Assembly (NCBI GenBank): GCA_903896015.1
Contig: CAITWF010000093.1
Coordinates: 1 to 40,302 of the forward strand
Direction: 5' to 3'
From: an uncultured Opitutia bacterium
GTDB taxonomy: Bacteria; Verrucomicrobiota; Verrucomicrobiia; Opitutales; Opitutaceae
DNA length: 40,302 bases
The notes below the pieces were generated by a model that worked only from the letters and a program-made list of their open reading frames with translations, was not told the DNA's origin and did no database searches. The position numbers were made by a program, and so were the translations under genes. Positions 8,528 through 17,797 of the stretch are shown one piece after another. The first letter of the stretch is position 1. Each line of letters begins with the position of its first letter.

Positions 8528-10261
8528 ATGAATACTACGACAAGACTGATGTTGGCCTGGTCGGTGGCGCTTGCTTCGGCCGCGGCGCGTGACTTCGATC
8601 TGATATTGCGCGGTGGCACTGTGATCGACGGCACCGGCGCGGCGCGGCGCGTGGCCGATGTGGCGGTGAATGGCGATACGATCGTCGCGGTCGGCAATCT
8701 CACCGACTCGAAAGGGAAAGCGGAAATCAACGTCCCCGGCCTCGTGGTTACGCCCGGCTTCATCGATCTCCACGCGCACCTTGATCGCGCCGAGGGGTTG
8801 CGTTCAAAGGACCCGCGGAGGCGCGCCGCGCAGAATTTCGTGGGGCAGGGCATCACGACCGGCGCGATCAATCCCGACGGGTTCCAGCCGGTGCCGTTGT
8901 TGCAGGAGCGGCGCGAACTCGAGGCGGGCGGCATTGGCGTCAACGTCGCGCTCTTCAACGGCCACAACACCCTGCGCGCGCTTACGATGAACAAGGACGA
9001 GGAGCGCCCCGCGACGAAAGCCGAAATCGAGAAGATGCAGACGCTCCTGCGGCGAGGCCTCGAGGAAGAGGGATCGTTCGGGCTCTCGCTCGGCATCGAG
9101 TATTACAGCGGCCAGTATGCGACGACCGACGAACTCGTGGCGCTCGCGAGCGTCCTGCCAGCCTATGGCGGCGTCTACATCGCGCACCAGCGCAGTCAGG
9201 GCATTTCGCCGATGTGGTATAAGCCGAGCGTCCACAAAAATATCGTGCCGCCCACGCTCGAGCTTTCGTTGAACGAAAGCATCCGCGTGGCTGAGGAGAC
9301 GGGTGCCACCACGGTCGTAACGCACATGAAAGGGTGGGGCCCCGGCTACCGCGGCGAAGCGAAAAAGTGGGTCGCAATGCTGCAGGCCGCGCGCGATCGC
9401 GGCGCGAAGCTGTTCATTGATCTCTACTCATTCGACAGCGCGGGCTCGGACGGAAATTTTGTGATGCTGCCGCCCTGGTCGTTGGGCGGAAAAATTTCTG
9501 AGGTGGATCAGATCGCGGTGGATTATCGGGGAGAGTTAAGGCGCGCGATGGAGAAAGGCTCGTCGGCGGTGGCCGATCTTGAGCGCGACGTCGAGCATCA
9601 GGTGACGCTGAAGGGCGGCGCCGAAAACGTGATCGTGCTCGACTACAAAGATGCTAGCTATGTCGGTAAGACGGTCGCCGATCTCATGAAACTGCGGAGC
9701 ATGAACGTGACCGAGCTCGCAATCGCGCTGCAGAACGAGGGTGATCCGCACAAGCCGGGTGGCGTGAAGTTGCGCGCGCTCAGCCTCGACGAGAAAGACG
9801 TGGAGACTTACTTCGCGCAGCCGTGGGCCGCGACGGGCACGGATGGCTGGGTGGTGTTGCCCGAGGAAGCGGTTGGCCCGCTCAAATACATCGGCACCAA
9901 CCGCCGCTGCTTTGGCACCTATCCGCGCCGGCTCGCCTTCATCAGCCAGCAGCAGAAGGTCGACACATTGGAGGAAGCGGTGCGCAAGTGCAGCAGCCTG
10001 CCGGCGGAAATTCTCAACCTTCCCGATCGCGGCCGTATCGCCCCCGGCGTGAAAGCCGATCTTGTGGTGCTCGACATGGCCAACTTGCAGGACAACACCA
10101 GCGTTGCCGAACCGAACGTTTACCCGAGTGGGGTGCGCTACGTGTTCGTCAACGGCGCCGCCGCCGTGAAAGAGGGAGCGCGCACGCTCGCCTTGGCGGG
10201 CCACGTGCTGAATCCGGTCGGGCGTCCAGCGAAAACGAGCGAGGTGTCGGGCGGCAAGTGA
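8528..10261 (+). CDS. Exported N-acyl-D-amino-acid deacylase (amidohydrolase)
   Basis: A 577-residue amidohydrolase-superfamily protein of the D-aminoacylase/dihydroorotase-like group, expected to release D-amino acids from N-acyl-D-amino acids or related amides. It has a beta-sandwich start (LILRGGTVIDGTG), the metal motif HAHLD at residues 82-86, later ligand regions (IAHQRS, VVTHMKGWG) and a C-terminal GVKADLVVLD strand. Starting at ATG 8528 gives a short signal-like leader (MNTTTRLMLAWSVALASAAA) directly before the first beta-strand. An in-frame ATG at 8399 would add 43 unrelated residues and bury the leader, so I reject it. The 135-bp gap after the reductase gene means it may have its own promoter, though none is clear. 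No terminator is evident before the tRNA. Confidence 0.87.
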   Translation: MNTTTRLMLAWSVALASAAARDFDLILRGGTVIDGTGAARRVADVAVNGDTIVAVGNLTDSKGKAEINVPGLVVTPGFIDLHAHLDRAEGLRSKDPRRRAAQNFVGQGITTGAINPDGFQPVPLLQERRELEAGGIGVNVALFNGHNTLRALTMNKDEERPATKAEIEKMQTLLRRGLEEEGSFGLSLGIEYYSGQYATTDELVALASVLPAYGGVYIAHQRSQGISPMWYKPSVHKNIVPPTLELSLNESIRVAEETGATTVVTHMKGWGPGYRGEAKKWVAMLQAARDRGAKLFIDLYSFDSAGSDGNFVMLPPWSLGGKISEVDQIAVDYRGELRRAMEKGSSAVADLERDVEHQVTLKGGAENVIVLDYKDASYVGKTVADLMKLRSMNVTELAIALQNEGDPHKPGGVKLRALSLDEKDVETYFAQPWAATGTDGWVVLPEEAVGPLKYIGTNRRCFGTYPRRLAFISQQQKVDTLEEAVRKCSSLPAEILNLPDRGRIAPGVKADLVVLDMANLQDNTSVAEPNVYPSGVRYVFVNGAAAVKEGARTLALAGHVLNPVGRPAKTSEVSGGK

Positions 10262-10347
10262 TCGGAGCGTGGCGATGCGGCACGGCCGGGAGAAAATGAA
10301 GCTTGCGCTTGCCTGCGCGGCGAGTTTCGTCCGCTCTTCTGTCAGTT

Positions 10348-10423
10348 GCCGAGCTAGCTCAGTTGGTAGAGCAACGCTTTCGTAAAGCGTGGGTCGTCGG
10401 TTCAAATCCGATGCTCGGCTCCA
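10348..10423 (+). tRNA. tRNA-Thr (anticodon CGU)
   Basis: A full 76-nt cloverleaf. The acceptor stem GCCGAGC (10348-10354) pairs with GCTCGGC (10413-10419), followed by discriminator T and an encoded CCA (10421-10423). The D arm contains AGTTGGTAGA. The anticodon stem ACGCT/AGCGT encloses the loop TTCGTAA with CGT at 10381-10383, reading ACG codons. The T arm has GGTTCAAATCC. Confidence 0.97.
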
Positions 10424-10431
10424 TTTTCAGG

Positions 10432-10466
10432 CACCCCGCCGGTTCACGCTGGCGGGGTGTTTGTTT
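10432..10466 (+). terminator. Intrinsic terminator after tRNA-Thr
   Basis: CACCCCGCC (10432-10440) pairs perfectly with GGCGGGGTG (10451-10459) over a 10-nt loop, followed by TTTGTTT. It starts 9 nt after the tRNA CCA end. The same hairpin lies 19 bp past the stop of the converging Lon-N gene and could help end that transcript, although the minus strand has no T-run. Confidence 0.9.
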
Positions 10467-10478
10467 GGGGACGTGGAC

Positions 10479-11162
10479 CTAATTGTCGGCGATGTGATCG
10501 TCGGAAAGGCGGCCTTGGAGTTTCCGGCGTAGTTTCAGGTCGGAGATTTCGGTGCGCAGGTGCTCGCTGAAAAGCTGAAGGCGGCGGTGGACGCTGAGCG
10601 TCTCAAGCAGCTTTTGTTTCACAGCGAGGTTTTCACAGAGGCTGAAGGCGGCGATGTCGACGAACGCTTCGGGATCGTCGACCGTTTTCAGAAACGAGGT
10701 CATTTCGTCGCCGCTGATAGCGGCGAGCTTGAGCTTCAGCCGGAGGAGGCGGGAAAGATCACGGCGGAGAAGTTCGTTTTCGTCAGGCGCGGCACCGGGC
10801 TGGCTCAAGAGTGCGCGCACGCGGATGCGGCGATAGGGCGCATCCTGTACGATCGCGGCAATCTCGACGCGGCATAGGCCTTGGAGGAGGAGATTGGAGG
10901 TGCCGTTGTCGTTTTTCTGGCAGGCACGCACGATGCCGACGCTGGCGATTCGGTGCGGTGGCTCAGGGTGATCGGATTCACCCGCTTGGTGAAGATCGAG
11001 GCCGGCGACCGCAAAGAGGCGGTTGGTCGCGAGCACGTCGCGCAACATCTGCCGGTAGCGAGGCTCGAAGATGTGAAGCGGCATCAGCGCCTGCGGGAAA
11101 AACGCGACGTTGGGCAATGTCATGACCGGCACTTCTTCGGGCAAAGTGATCTCCATTTCCAT
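10479..11162 (-). CDS. Stand-alone Lon N-terminal (LON substrate-binding) domain protein
   Basis: A 227-residue protein made only of the LON substrate-binding domain: residues about 10-60 carry the diagnostic run MTLPNVAFFPQALMPLHIFE-P-RYRQM, followed by the all-beta domain and a helical C-terminus. The AAA+ and protease domains of Lon are absent. Such proteins are widespread but their role is not settled; binding of unfolded or tagged proteins is a reasonable guess. MEMEITLP has two possible ATG starts two codons apart. Single gene, convergent with the tRNA. Confidence 0.85.
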   Translation of the reverse strand: MEMEITLPEEVPVMTLPNVAFFPQALMPLHIFEPRYRQMLRDVLATNRLFAVAGLDLHQAGESDHPEPPHRIASVGIVRACQKNDNGTSNLLLQGLCRVEIAAIVQDAPYRRIRVRALLSQPGAAPDENELLRRDLSRLLRLKLKLAAISGDEMTSFLKTVDDPEAFVDIAAFSLCENLAVKQKLLETLSVHRRLQLFSEHLRTEISDLKLRRKLQGRLSDDHIADN

Positions 11163-11272
11163 GCGGGAGTTTGGATCGGAGACGGCCTAAACGCAACGGG
11201 GATGACGGCTTTGGCTTCCCAAATCAGCCCAATCAGTTTGACTGAAATCGACGGCTCTTCGAGGATGCGCAC

Positions 11273-11692
11273 ATGGCGGCGTCCTCGGGCATACTTAAAG
11301 CCGCAGCGATTGGCCTCTTGGCGCTTGCTGCCTCCGGATGCTCAATGGTGAGCTCGGTGATCAGCACGGGTGCGCGGTCAGCGATAATCGTGGTGACGAA
11401 CGAGGACGGATCGGCCGCGCCGGCGCCGCCGCGCGACGAAGTAAAATCTTTGCTCGCGCAACATTTTCTGTGGCTAGCCGATGACAAGCGGGCCGCACAG
11501 TGGATCGCGTTTGTGGCGGTGCATCCGACGACGAGTCCGTTTCAGCCGGTGGAGTTGACCTTCGTTGGCATGGAGAAAAATCCCACATGGCGCCCGCTGG
11601 AAGTTTCCAGTCCGATCGGAAATATAACGGAAGGCGCGTTTCGAGACATGAACGCCGGGTTATCCAGCCAGAGATCCGGGCGACCGAGATAA
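11273..11692 (+). CDS. Small lipoprotein of unknown function
   Basis: A 139-residue protein with an N-terminal hydrophobic stretch and the lipobox LAASGC with Cys at residue 23, so it is probably a lipid-anchored periplasmic or outer-membrane protein. The remaining sequence has a short Pro/Ala-rich linker (SAAPAPPRDE) and a compact C-terminal part with a WIAFVAVHPT-type beta region (ELTFVGMEKNPTW). I do not recognise a family. It is divergent from the Lon-N gene (110 bp between starts) and precedes the chaperone genes, with a separate promoter lying between it and dnaK. Confidence 0.7.
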   Translation: MAASSGILKAAAIGLLALAASGCSMVSSVISTGARSAIIVVTNEDGSAAPAPPRDEVKSLLAQHFLWLADDKRAAQWIAFVAVHPTTSPFQPVELTFVGMEKNPTWRPLEVSSPIGNITEGAFRDMNAGLSSQRSGRPR

Positions 11693-11699
11693 CTTAAAC

Positions 11700-11752
11700 T
11701 GTGACAGGAATGGCGCGCTGCCTCCCACAAAATGAGTCACAGGTGTGACAGG
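11700..11752. promoter_or_regulatory. TGTGACAGG direct repeats with an inverted GTCACA, upstream of dnaK
   Basis: TGTGACAGG occurs at 11700-11708 and again at 11744-11752, 44 bp apart (about four helical turns). The second copy forms a perfect inverted repeat with GTCACA at 11736-11741 (spacer GG). The layout resembles a regulator-binding site for the lipoprotein 3' side/dnaK promoter region; no regulator can be named. Confidence 0.35.
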
Positions 11753-11790
11753 GTGGCCTGAAATCGGGCTTTTCCGGTGTCGCCTGTAGA

Positions 11791-11819
11791 TTGAAGAAAT
11801 ATTTCTAATCGTTGATAAA
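11791..11819 (+). promoter_or_regulatory. Candidate dnaK promoter with overlapping palindrome
   Basis: TTGAAG (11791-11796), 17-nt spacer, GATAAA (11814-11819): 4/6 matches each. A perfect 12-bp palindrome AGAAATATTTCT (11795-11806) overlaps the -35 end and spacer, and AATCG/CGATT (11807-11811 and 11823-11827) brackets the -10. No CIRCE element is present. The predicted start near 11826 gives a leader of about 50 nt with AAGGCG 7 nt before the ATG as a possible ribosome site. Confidence 0.45.
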
Positions 11820-11875
11820 AAGCGATTAAAGCGGGGACTCGTGCTGCAAGGCACGTCGGTTGCAAGGCGTAGAGC

Positions 11876-13834
11876 ATGAGCCGTATTCTTGGCATCGACC
11901 TAGGCACCACGAACTCCTGCATGGCCGTCATGGAAGGCGGCGAGCCCGTAGTCATCCCCAACGCAGAAGGCGCCCGCACCACACCCTCGGTGGTCGCGTT
12001 TACGAAAACCGGCGAGCGTCTCGTCGGCCAGGCCGCGAAGCGCCAAGCCGTGACCAACCCGCGCAACACCGTGTTTTCAGCGAAGCGTTTCATCGGTCGC
12101 AAATTCACCGAAACCAGTGCTGAGGCGAAGAACATGCCTTTCAAAGTCGTCGAAGGCAAAAACGGCGATGCCTACATTGAGGTGCAGGTCGGCGACAAGA
12201 CGGAGCAGTTCGCGCCGCAGCAGATCGCGGCGTTCGTGCTTGGCAAACTGAAGGCCGACGCCGAGGCCTACCTTGGCGAAAAGATCACGCAGGCCGTGAT
12301 CACGGTGCCCGCATATTTTAATGACTCGCAGCGCCAGGCCACGAAGGACGCCGGTAAGATTGCCGGTCTCGATGTGATGCGCATTATCAACGAGCCGACC
12401 GCCGCTTCGCTCGCCTACGGCCTCGACAAGAAGAAGGACGAAAAGATCGCGGTGTTCGACTTGGGCGGCGGCACGTTCGACGTGTCGGTGCTTGAGATCG
12501 GCGACGGCGTCTTCGAAGTGAAGGCCACGAATGGCGATACCCACCTCGGCGGCGACAACTGGGATGAAGCACTGATCGGCTGGCTCGTCGACACGTTCAA
12601 AAAGGAAAATGGCATCGACCTCCGCAAGGATCCGATGGCGCTCCAACGCCTGAAGGAAGAAGCCGAAAAGGCGAAGATCGCGCTCTCGTCCGCGGCGTCG
12701 GTCGACATCAATCTCCCCTTCATCACGGCCGACGCGTCGGGTCCGAAGCATCTCAACGTGCAACTCACGCGTGCGAAGATGGAGCAGATCTGCGACTCGC
12801 TTTTCGAGCGTTGCATCAAGCCGTTTGAAAACTGCCTCAAGGACGCCGATCTGACCGCAGCCAAGATCGATGAACTCGTGCTCGTCGGTGGCATGACGCG
12901 TATGCCGAAGGTCGTCGAGATCGCGCACAAGCTCGGTGGCAAACCGCCGCACCAAGGCGTGAATCCCGACGAAGTCGTTGCGATCGGCGCCGCTGTGCAA
13001 GGTGGCGTGCTCAAGGGTGAAGTCCGCGACGTGCTTTTGCTCGACGTGACTCCGCTCACGCTCGGGATCGAGACCGCGGGCCAGGTCGCCACAGCGATGA
13101 TTCCGCGTAACACCACGATTCCCTCGAAAAAGACGCAGACCTTCTCGACCTACAGCGATAACCAACCTTCCGTGGAAATCGTCGTCCTCCAAGGCGAGCG
13201 TCCGATGTCACGCGACAACAAGGTGCTTGGAACCTTCCGCCTCGATGGCATCCCGCCGGCCGCGCGCGGCACGCCGCAGATCGAAGTCACGTTCGACATC
13301 GATGCAAACGGCATCCTCCATGTTTCCGCGAAAGACCTCGGCACCGGCAAGGATCAGAAGATCACCATCCAGGGTTCGTCCGGTCTCTCCAAGGAAGAGG
13401 TCGAGAAGATGACCAAGGAAGCGGAACTTCACGCCGCCGAGGACAAAAAGCGCAAGGAAGCCGTCGAGACGAAGAACCAACTCGATTCCTCCATCTACCA
13501 GCTGGAGAAGACACTCAAGGACGCGGGTGACAAACTCCCCGCCGACAAGAAGTCCAAGATCGAATCGGCCATCGTCGAGGCGAAGAAGGATCTTGAGAGC
13601 AACGACGGTGACAAGATGAAGGCGTCGATGGAGAAGCTCACCGCGCTCGGCAGCGAACTTTACGCCGAAGCGGCTAAGGCTGCGCAGGCGGCGGAGACAG
13701 CAGGCGCGACCGCTGATGCTGGCTCCGATGCGGGCGCTGGCGCCGCGAATGCCGGTGCCTCGAAGAAAACGGAAAAGAAAGCCGATGTCGTCGACGCGGA
13801 CTTCGAGGTCGTTGACGACGAAAAGAAGAAATAA
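11876..13834 (+). CDS. dnaK: Chaperone DnaK (Hsp70)
   Basis: A 652-residue cytoplasmic ATP-dependent chaperone. The N-terminal ATPase domain shows GIDLGTTNS (phosphate 1), [28 protein letters not shown] and [10 protein letters not shown]; the substrate-binding domain follows from about residue 390 ([14 protein letters not shown]) and the lid ends in the acidic tail [13 protein letters not shown], the version of the EEVD-like end found in bacteria. Length is slightly above the usual 635-640 because of an Ala/Gly-rich linker before the tail. The partners grpE and dnaJ are not adjacent; groES and groEL follow on the same strand. Confidence 0.98.
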   Translation: MSRILGIDLGTTNSCMAVMEGGEPVVIPNAEGARTTPSVVAFTKTGERLVGQAAKRQAVTNPRNTVFSAKRFIGRKFTETSAEAKNMPFKVVEGKNGDAYIEVQVGDKTEQFAPQQIAAFVLGKLKADAEAYLGEKITQAVITVPAYFNDSQRQATKDAGKIAGLDVMRIINEPTAASLAYGLDKKKDEKIAVFDLGGGTFDVSVLEIGDGVFEVKATNGDTHLGGDNWDEALIGWLVDTFKKENGIDLRKDPMALQRLKEEAEKAKIALSSAASVDINLPFITADASGPKHLNVQLTRAKMEQICDSLFERCIKPFENCLKDADLTAAKIDELVLVGGMTRMPKVVEIAHKLGGKPPHQGVNPDEVVAIGAAVQGGVLKGEVRDVLLLDVTPLTLGIETAGQVATAMIPRNTTIPSKKTQTFSTYSDNQPSVEIVVLQGERPMSRDNKVLGTFRLDGIPPAARGTPQIEVTFDIDANGILHVSAKDLGTGKDQKITIQGSSGLSKEEVEKMTKEAELHAAEDKKRKEAVETKNQLDSSIYQLEKTLKDAGDKLPADKKSKIESAIVEAKKDLESNDGDKMKASMEKLTALGSELYAEAAKAAQAAETAGATADAGSDAGAGAANAGASKKTEKKADVVDADFEVVDDEKKK

Positions 13835-13846
13835 CTTTCAACCTTT

Positions 13847-13878
13847 GCGCGCCCGCTGCGTTTTCGCGGCCGGCGCGC
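13847..13878 (+). other. GC-rich stem-loop between dnaK and groES
   Basis: GCGCGCC (13847-13853) pairs with GGCGCGC (13872-13878); the inner GC..GCG/CGC..GC segments continue the stem with one C-C mismatch and one T-G wobble, closing on a TTTT loop (13861-13864). Only three T residues follow, so it looks like a partial terminator or a 3' stabiliser of dnaK mRNA rather than a full stop. Confidence 0.6.
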
Positions 13879-13929
13879 TTTGCTGAAAACAGAAACCAAA
13901 ACAACCCTTCAACCCAAACCCAACCACAT

Positions 13930-14226
13930 ATGGCTAACGTCAAAATCAAGCCCATCGGTGATCGTGTTCTCGTCGAACACATCGAAGAAAAAGAGCAAGT
14001 CCGCGGAGGCATCATCATCCCGGACAGCGCCAAAGAAAAGCCCCAGGAGGCCAAGGTCATTGCCCTTGGCACTGGCAAGAAGGGCGAAGACGGCAAAGTC
14101 ACGCCATTCGAGGTCAAGGTCGGTGATCGCGTGCTCATCAGCAAATACGGCGGCACCGAGGTGAAGCTCGACGAAAAGAAATACACGCTCGTGCGTGAAG
14201 ACGACATCCTCGGCGTTATCGCCTGA
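13930..14226 (+). CDS. groES: Co-chaperonin GroES (Hsp10)
   Basis: A 98-residue GroES that caps the GroEL chamber. The first residues read [11 protein letters not shown], the mobile loop contains [14 protein letters not shown] with the hydrophobic III tripeptide that docks onto GroEL, and the end is DDILGVIA. Length and order match the family. The ATG lies in CATATG after an A/C-rich leader (AACCCAAACCCAACCACAT) with no Shine-Dalgarno. It is 95 bp after dnaK and 43 bp before groEL. Confidence 0.98.
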   Translation: MANVKIKPIGDRVLVEHIEEKEQVRGGIIIPDSAKEKPQEAKVIALGTGKKGEDGKVTPFEVKVGDRVLISKYGGTEVKLDEKKYTLVREDDILGVIA

Positions 14227-14269
14227 GTTTCGTTTCCCAATTCTCAACCAAAACTAATCACTCACTCAT

Positions 14270-15898
<1,629 letters not shown>

Positions 15899-15905
15899 GC
15901 ACCGC

Positions 15906-15930
15906 GCGGAAAAAATTCCGCTCGTTTTTT
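15906..15930 (+). terminator. First terminator after groEL
   Basis: GCGGAA (15906-15911), AAAA loop, TTCCGC (15916-15921), then TCG and six T residues (15925-15930). A short stem, so probably weaker than the one directly downstream. Confidence 0.65.
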
Positions 15931-15933
15931 AAG

Positions 15934-15967
15934 ACGGCGCGCTCTTCGGAGCGCGCCGTTTTGTTTT
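15934..15967 (+). terminator. Second, strong terminator after groEL
   Basis: An 11-bp GC-rich perfect stem (ACGGCGCGCTC at 15934-15944 with its complement at 15949-15959) closed by a C(TTCG)G tetraloop, followed by TTTGTTTT. Insulates the chaperone genes from the following hydrolase gene. Confidence 0.92.
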
Positions 15968-16003
15968 CTTCCGTTGCGGGCCTCGCGCTGTTTTTCTTCC
16001 CAT

Positions 16004-16783
16004 ATGGAAGTCATCTTTCTCGGCACGGGCACGTCGCAGGGCGTGCCGATGATCGCGTGCGATTGCGCGGTTTGCACGTCGGCCGATCCGCGGAATCGCC
16101 GGACACGAACGTCGATTCACGTCGTGATGGACGGGTTGCACGTGCAGGTCGACGCGGCGCCTGAGTTTCGGCTGCAATGCCTACGTGAGAAAATCACGAA
16201 GTTGGACCTTTTCATCCTCACACACGGTCATGCCGATCACATCGCGGGTATGGACGACCTGCGGCGCTTCTGCGATCTGATTGGCGGCGAGGCGCTGACG
16301 GTTTATTCGACGGAGGAGGGGATGGGGCGCGTGCTCGCGATGTATCCCTATGCGATGGGGGAGAAGCCGCTCGCGAAGGGCTATGCGGCGTTCCGGCTCG
16401 TCGACATGCCGCCCCTGCTCGATCTGCAGCAGGGGACGATTCGGTCGACGCTGCTGCCGCACGGCGGGGTGAACACGCTCGGGCTGATTTTTACGGAGCG
16501 CAGCAGCGGGAAGAAATTTGTCTACTACACTGACTGCAAGCGCCTCCCGCGTGAAGCGATCGAGTTCGCGCGCGGGGCCGATGCCGTGGTGCTCGACGGT
16601 TTGCGTCCGCTCCCGCATCCGTCGCACCTGAGCATCGCCGAGGCGTGCGAAGCCGCCCGTGAAATCGGCGCACCGCAGACGTGGCTCATTCATCTCACGC
16701 ATCTGACCGACCACGCCACGGACGAGGCGGCGCTGCCCCCCGGGATCAAGTTCGCCTACGACGGGCTCGGCCTGCCGCTTTAG
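16004..16783 (+). CDS. PhnP-like metallo-beta-lactamase-fold hydrolase
   Basis: A 259-residue MBL-fold metal hydrolase. The N-terminus MEVIFLGTGTSQGVPMI is characteristic of the PhnP/cyclic phosphodiesterase group, with a CDCAVC cysteine cluster after it; the metal motif HGHADH is at residues 74-79, and later ligands lie in YYTDCKR and LIHLTHLTDH. PhnP opens cyclic phosphodiesters (ribose 1,2-cyclic phosphate), but no phn genes are nearby and the substrate is open. The start is ATG 16004 in CATATG; a frame extension of ten codons upstream reads into the groEL terminator and is rejected. Confidence 0.86.
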   Translation: MEVIFLGTGTSQGVPMIACDCAVCTSADPRNRRTRTSIHVVMDGLHVQVDAAPEFRLQCLREKITKLDLFILTHGHADHIAGMDDLRRFCDLIGGEALTVYSTEEGMGRVLAMYPYAMGEKPLAKGYAAFRLVDMPPLLDLQQGTIRSTLLPHGGVNTLGLIFTERSSGKKFVYYTDCKRLPREAIEFARGADAVVLDGLRPLPHPSHLSIAEACEAAREIGAPQTWLIHLTHLTDHATDEAALPPGIKFAYDGLGLPL

Positions 16784-16840
16784 TTTTTGGTTGATTCGTG
16801 TCATAGCTCAAGGGCTAGGAAATCCGTGCTTGCCTTAAAA

Positions 16841-16858
16841 CCTACTAAATTAATCTAC
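16841..16858 (+). promoter_or_regulatory. Candidate Rrf2 operator in an AT-rich leader
   Basis: An AT-rich block in a GC-rich genome directly upstream of the Rrf2-family gene. The segment at 16841-16858 has imperfect dyad symmetry: its halves CTAC and GTAG sit either side of an ACTAAATTAAT-type core, similar in style (length, AT core) to Rrf2/IscR-family sites. No good -35/-10 pair is visible. It is the only obvious control region for the ten-gene sulfur block. Confidence 0.35.
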
Positions 16859-16875
16859 ATTGAATAAAAAACGCA

Positions 16876-17475
16876 ATGAAGCTCTCGAAAAAAGGCGAAT
16901 ACGCCCTCCGTTCACTCATTAATCTCGGTATCGCCGCAGAGGTGGGACGGTCGCTCGTGCAGGTGTCCGAACTCGCCGACAACGAGCAGCTGCCCGTGAA
17001 GTTCCTCGAGCAGATCATGCAGGTGTTAAAAGAGGCGGAGTTCGTCGAGAGCGTGCGCGGAAAATTCGGGGGCTATCGTCTCGCCAAGCCCGCGAGTAAG
17101 ATCCCGATCGGCGCGATCGTGCGGCTGATCGACGGGCCGCTCGCCCCGATCGGCTGCGTGAGCCAGACGGCCTACGAGAAATGCACCTGTCCCGACGAGG
17201 AGCACTGCGGACTGCGCATGCTGATGCTCGACGTGCGCAATGCCATCGCCGGCATTCTCGATCGGTACACGCTCGCCGATGTCGTCGAAGTGACGCTGCG
17301 CAAGCTGCGTCGCAGCGGCGTGCCTCTACCCTTTTCTCCGGAGGCCGATTCTGCGGCCCCGCTTGCCCGCGTGCCCGCGCGTCACGCCCGTCGGCTCGCC
17401 CGCAATGCCCGCTCCTCGCGACTCGATGTCACCGAGGGCGTCCTTCACCAGCTGCTCCCCGAATACACCATTTAA
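16876..17475 (+). CDS. Rrf2-family regulator with a four-cysteine cluster
   Basis: A 199-residue transcription regulator. The N-terminal winged helix (LSKKGEYALRSLINL, FLEQIMQVLKEAEFVES, GKFGGYRLAKP) is classic Rrf2. The sensing region holds C94, C103, C105 and C111 (C-x8-C-x-C-x5-C), comparable in place to the Fe-S ligands of IscR (three Cys) but differently spaced; a cluster or a thiol/redox signal are both possible. The C-terminal 45 residues (from about 155) are an Arg/Ala-rich extension absent from typical 150-residue members. It heads a same-strand run that ends in cysK; in Firmicutes the Rrf2 member CymR controls cysteine genes and is regulated by binding CysK, which makes an analogous loop attractive here (inference). 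Confidence 0.9.
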   Translation: MKLSKKGEYALRSLINLGIAAEVGRSLVQVSELADNEQLPVKFLEQIMQVLKEAEFVESVRGKFGGYRLAKPASKIPIGAIVRLIDGPLAPIGCVSQTAYEKCTCPDEEHCGLRMLMLDVRNAIAGILDRYTLADVVEVTLRKLRRSGVPLPFSPEADSAAPLARVPARHARRLARNARSSRLDVTEGVLHQLLPEYTI

Positions 17476-17487
17476 ATCTCCATCGTC

Positions 17488-17679
17488 GTGCCTGCATCTA
17501 CGCCTGAATCCAATTCCACCGCCGCGCCGCCCGACTGGATCGCGCTCGTGCGCGAAAAAGTCGAAGGGCTCCGTTTCGGTGTCGTTCAACTTGTCGTGCA
17601 CGACGGACGTGTGACGCAAATAGAGCGCACGGAAAAGACGCGCCTGCCTGCCGGACGTGACCCGCACACGCACGAATAA
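17488..17679 (+). CDS. DUF2292/YezD-family small protein
   Basis: A 63-residue protein whose core, EGLRFGVVQLVVHDGRVTQIERTEKTRL (described here in two parts: EGLRFGVVQLVVHDG and RVTQIERTEKTRL, residues about 26-53), matches the YezD/DUF2292 family, small proteins often found beside sulfur-assimilation genes. The function is unknown. The start is GTG 17488, 12 bp after the Rrf2 stop codon; the first 17 residues are low-complexity. The tail ends in HTHE. Placement right after the regulator and before the porin supports a role in the sulfur operon. Confidence 0.82.
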   Translation: MPASTPESNSTAAPPDWIALVREKVEGLRFGVVQLVVHDGRVTQIERTEKTRLPAGRDPHTHE

Positions 17680-17691
17680 TCCTTTCGCCCA

Positions 17692-17705
17692 CCGGCGCGT
17701 GCCGG
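17692..17705 (+). other. Short hairpin in the leader before the porin gene
   Basis: CCGGC (17692-17696), GCGT loop, GCCGG (17701-17705), within the 118-bp gap between the YezD-like gene and the porin gene. No T-run follows; it may be a processing or stability element. The remaining gap is C-rich and otherwise featureless. Confidence 0.35.
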
Positions 17706-17797
17706 CGGCAACTCGCCTCACGGCAAAACTCCTTGTTCCCGAGCGACACTGACCTGACCGCGGGCAGTTCCGCAAGCAACTCACCCATCACGCTACC

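Noticed and set aside
11693-11875. CIRCE element before dnaK
   Set aside because: No TTAGCACTC-N9-GAGTGCTAA-like repeat could be found in the gap or before groES.
17680-17797. SAM or other sulfur riboswitch before the porin gene
   Set aside because: Only one short hairpin is present; no known SAM-class consensus is recognisable.
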